Shown here: piece by piece, positions 6,146 to 8,084 of the stretch
Numbering within the stretch: the stretch's first letter is position 1
Layout of the letters: every line of letters starts with the position of its first letter
DNA from: an uncultured Actinomycetes bacterium
GTDB lineage: Bacteria; Actinomycetota; Thermoleophilia; Gaiellales; F1-60-MAGs149
DNA length: 8,084 nucleotides
Direction of reading: 5' to 3'
NCBI GenBank assembly: GCA_903873565.1
Contig: CAIQOY010000267.1
Coordinates: forward strand, 1 to 8,084
Position numbers and translations under genes: made by a program
The notes under the pieces: generated by a model
The model's input: the letters and a program-made list of their open reading frames with translations, nothing else
Database searches by the model: none
What the model was told of the DNA's origin: nothing

Positions 6146-6166
6146 GCACCGCGCAAACCACCCCCC

Positions 6167-6172
6167 TACCCT
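6167..6172 (+). promoter_or_regulatory. possible -10 element of the sox operon, leaderless transcript
   Basis: TACCCT matches TAnnnT and ends nine bases before the GTG at 6182. Transcription would begin at about 6179-6182, at or next to the start codon, giving a leaderless message; this fits the absence of any Shine-Dalgarno there. No standard -35 is visible, so an activator may be needed. Confidence 0.35.
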
Positions 6173-6181
6173 TACCGCACT

Positions 6182-6451
6182 GTGAGCCACTTCCACATCA
6201 AAACCCCCTTCGGCTACCGCCCCGTCAGCGAGTTCTCGTACGGCGGCGAGGTACGCCCCCCGCTCCCCGCCGACGCCTCCGACGAGCAGGCGATCGCGCA
6301 CCTCTGGCTGCGCTCCAACGTGGCCGGCGTCCAGCGCGAGCGGTGGTTCCACTCCAGCGGCACGCGCCGCTGGTACACGATCGTGCGCGACACGCGCACG
6401 AACATCGTCCTCGCGCAGCCCGGCGAGGAGTATCAGGAGGGCTCGGCGTGA
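6182..6451 (+). CDS. soxD: sarcosine oxidase delta-subunit-like protein lacking the zinc cysteines
   Basis: An 89-aa protein with the SoxD layout: FGYRPVSEFSYGGE (10-23) corresponds to the usual CGxRxxxEFxYGGE, then LWLRSNVAG and QRERWFHSSGTRRWYTIVRDT (51-71) to the family's RERWxHxxGCRRWFxxxRDT. In heterotetrameric sarcosine oxidase, delta is a small structural subunit holding zinc through three Cys and one His. Here H57 remains, but the residues matching the cysteines are Thr/Lys near 7-8, Phe10 and Thr61; the protein has no Cys at all. The GTG at 6182 is chosen because upstream in-frame codons back to TTG 6122 have A/T-rich third positions and add a Pro-rich tail. It leads the operon and overlaps the alpha-like gene by four bases. 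SoxD usually follows soxB, which is not upstream here. Confidence 0.85.
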   Translation: MSHFHIKTPFGYRPVSEFSYGGEVRPPLPADASDEQAIAHLWLRSNVAGVQRERWFHSSGTRRWYTIVRDTRTNIVLAQPGEEYQEGSA

Positions 6452-8084
6452 GCATCCAGTTCGAGGGACGCGACGTCCCGATCCAGCCGGGCGACACGCT
6501 CGCCTCCGCGCTCTACCGCGACGGCGTGCGGGTCTTCTCCCGCTCGTTCAAGTACCACCGCCCGCGCGGCCTCTACTGCCTGTCGGGCGACTGCCCGAAC
6601 TGCCTGGTGACGGTCGACGGCGAGGTCAACGTCCGCGCCTGCATGTGCAAGGCCACCGACGGCATGACCGTCAGCCGCCAGAACGCGTGGCCGTCCGTCG
6701 ACAAGGACGCGCTCAACATCATCGACAAGGGCCACTTCCTGATGCCCGTCGGCTTCTACTACAAGGCCGGCATCAAGCCCAAGTTCGCGTGGCCGATGGC
6801 GGAGGGCGTGATCCGGCGCGTGGCCGGCCTCGGCTTCTCCGACAAGACCGACGCCCCGCGCGACATCGACCGCATCAACCGCCACCCCGACGTGCTCGTG
6901 ATCGGCGCCGGCGTGGCCGGCCTGTCGGCCGCGCTGGCCGCGGCCGAGGGCGGCAAGCGGGTCATGGTCATCGACGAGCAGGACGCCCCCGGCGACCGCG
7001 TCGCCCAGGGCCCCACGAAGCAGCAGATCGACGAGCTGGCCGGCCGGGCCGCCCAGAACCCGGGCATCGAGATCCTGCCGGGCACGGCCGCGATCGGCAT
7101 CTACGAGGGCCCGATGGTCCTCGCGCTGCGCACCGACCAGGTCATGCACATCCACCCGCAGGCGATCGTGATCGCCTCGGGCGGCATGGAGATGCACCGC
7201 ATCTTCCCGGGCAACGACCTGCCGGGCGTCTTCATGGCGCGCGGCGCGGCCCGTCTGGCCGGCGCCCACGGCGTCAAGCCGGGCGACGTCGCCGTCGTCT
7301 GGGCCGAGACCCAGGAGGCCGTCGAGCACGCCCGCACGCTGCAGGCGTCCGGCGTCCGCGTCGCCTGCGTCGTCACCGCCCCGGGCGTCGACGCCCAGGG
7401 CGTCGGCGAGCGCCAGGTCGAGGGCGAGGTCGTCGAGGCCAAGGGCAAGAAGAAGGTCCAGGGCGCCGTCGTCCGCTCGGCGGGCGGGGCCACCGAGGAG
7501 GTCGCCTGCGACCTGCTCGCCGTCGGCGCCGAGATCCAGCAGAACATGCACCTGCCGCGCCTCGCGTACGACCTGCCGTGCGTCCTTGCCGGCGACGCCG
7601 CCCTGCCGGGCTCGGCGCTCGACGTGGCCGCCCAGTCGGGCACGCAGGCCGGCCAGGCCGCCGCGCAGGGCCTGCCCCTGTACGTCAACCCGCCCGCCTC
7701 CGAGCCGCGCCCCTGCGGCACGGCCGGCTACGTCTGCCTCTGCGAGGACGTGTCGGTGGCCGAGGTCGAGCAGGCGATCGACGAGGGCTTCGAGTCCGCG
7801 GAGCTGCTCAAGCGCTACACGACCGTGACGATGGGCCCCTGCCAGGGCCGGCTCTGCGCCGACCAGCTGCGGGCCATCGCGCACCGCAAGACGCCGGCGG
7901 AGGCCGCCCGCGTGTCCGCCCCGACGACGCTCAGGCCCCCGGTCCGCCCGATCAAGATGGAGCAGGCCGCCGCCGGCGCCCGCCACCACATCGAGCGCCA
8001 CACCCCGCTCCACCAGAAGCACCTGGAGATGGGCGCGTCGACCCTCTGGGCCGGCCCGTGGAAGCGCATCTTCTCGTACGGCGA
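6448..8084 (+). CDS. soxA: sarcosine oxidase alpha-subunit-like Fe-S flavoprotein (partial)
   Basis: The first 545 residues of a protein expected to reach roughly 950; the end is cut by the window. Order: an N-terminal Fer2_4-type domain with FKYHRPRG (34-41) and C44, C49, C52, C65, a complete C-x4-C-x2-C-x12-C set for [2Fe-2S]; a dinucleotide fold with GAGVAG (153-158) and IDE (175-177); IFPGNDLPGV; a second nucleotide-binding region; a BFD-like domain with C430-x-C432, KRYTTVTMG and C465-x4-C470; then the opening of the folate-binding GCV_T domain (TPLHQKHLEMGA...WAGPWKR). Classical SoxA binds NAD and THF and lacks both clusters as far as I know, so this could be a dehydrogenase-type relative acting on sarcosine or another N-methyl amine. 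GTG start with AGGAGG (6435-6440) seven bases upstream, overlapping soxD (GTGA). SoxB and SoxG are not seen and may lie downstream. Confidence 0.9.
   Translation, partial: MSIQFEGRDVPIQPGDTLASALYRDGVRVFSRSFKYHRPRGLYCLSGDCPNCLVTVDGEVNVRACMCKATDGMTVSRQNAWPSVDKDALNIIDKGHFLMPVGFYYKAGIKPKFAWPMAEGVIRRVAGLGFSDKTDAPRDIDRINRHPDVLVIGAGVAGLSAALAAAEGGKRVMVIDEQDAPGDRVAQGPTKQQIDELAGRAAQNPGIEILPGTAAIGIYEGPMVLALRTDQVMHIHPQAIVIASGGMEMHRIFPGNDLPGVFMARGAARLAGAHGVKPGDVAVVWAETQEAVEHARTLQASGVRVACVVTAPGVDAQGVGERQVEGEVVEAKGKKKVQGAVVRSAGGATEEVACDLLAVGAEIQQNMHLPRLAYDLPCVLAGDAALPGSALDVAAQSGTQAGQAAAQGLPLYVNPPASEPRPCGTAGYVCLCEDVSVAEVEQAIDEGFESAELLKRYTTVTMGPCQGRLCADQLRAIAHRKTPAEAARVSAPTTLRPPVRPIKMEQAAAGARHHIERHTPLHQKHLEMGASTLWAGPWKRIFSYG

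Larger units (their letters stand above)
5922..6181. other. divergent promoter region between fhs and soxD
   Basis: This 260-base non-coding stretch separates two divergent operons. Its left part is GC-rich and contains a 16-base palindrome; its right part (about 6108-6182) is clearly AT-richer than the rest of the window, as expected for promoters. It holds duplicated 11-base and 9-base motifs, a TGTG-N9-CACA dyad and several TAnnnT elements, listed separately. No tRNA, small RNA or recognisable riboswitch is evident. Confidence 0.6.

Noticed and set aside
6122..6181. Longer soxD starting at TTG 6122
   Set aside because: The extra 20 codons have A/T-rich third positions, encode a Pro-rich tail absent from the family and overlap promoter-like elements.
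5922..6181. Glycine or THF riboswitch upstream of fhs or soxD
   Set aside because: I could not find the conserved cores by eye, and the predicted soxD transcript has almost no leader. A covariance-model search would settle it.
6433..8022. A 529-codon open frame on the minus strand opposite the alpha-like gene
   Set aside because: The plus-strand product has recognisable domains and a ribosome binding site; the antisense reading is repetitive Ala/Asp/Gly/Arg/Val.

Overview
The window is very GC-rich DNA with coding third positions almost always G or C, GTG starts, four-base start/stop overlaps and tightly packed operons. This points to a high-GC Actinomycetota. The gene mix (sarcosine-oxidase-like subunits, formate-THF ligase, ammonium transporter, XRE regulator) would suit Thermoleophilia/Solirubrobacterales, but that placement is an inference, not something the sequence proves. 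No rRNA, tRNA, CRISPR array, insertion sequence or phage gene is visible.

Layout. (1) 1-105: the last 34 codons of an unrecognised plus-strand gene, then a GC-rich inverted repeat that probably serves as a terminator. (2) 193-1317, minus: a regulator combining a degenerate KaiC/RecA-like domain without a P-loop, an XRE helix-turn-helix and a C-terminal cupin. (3) 1318-1591: a divergent intergenic region. (4) 1592-3489, plus: an ammonium transporter gene (amt) followed, with no gap or small overlaps, by three tiny single-helix membrane proteins (38, 77 and 41 aa), ending in a strong hairpin. (5) 3582-4126, minus: a translationally coupled pair, a 72-aa two-helix membrane protein and a 108-aa membrane-anchored PepSY-like protein. 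(6) 4251-5921, minus: a complete formate-tetrahydrofolate ligase (fhs). (7) 5922-6181: a divergent promoter region with duplicated short motifs and palindromes. (8) 6182-8084, plus: a sarcosine oxidase delta-like gene overlapping a sarcosine oxidase alpha-like gene that runs off the window.

How the genes fit together. Heterotetrameric sarcosine oxidases demethylate sarcosine and can pass the methyl carbon to tetrahydrofolate as methylene-THF. Fhs interconverts formate plus THF with 10-formyl-THF and could drain or feed that pool, making or using ATP. Amt handles ammonium, which is released if the resulting glycine is broken down. The window therefore looks like part of a methylated-amine / one-carbon locus; the XRE-cupin regulator is a candidate local controller.

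The most unusual points are: the alpha-like subunit keeps complete cysteine sets for two [2Fe-2S] clusters, which to my knowledge the characterised sarcosine oxidase alpha subunits lack; its delta-like partner has no cysteine at all, so the usual zinc site is gone; the amt operon carries three uncharacterised mini membrane proteins; and the regulator has a KaiC-like pseudo-ATPase domain fused to XRE and cupin domains.
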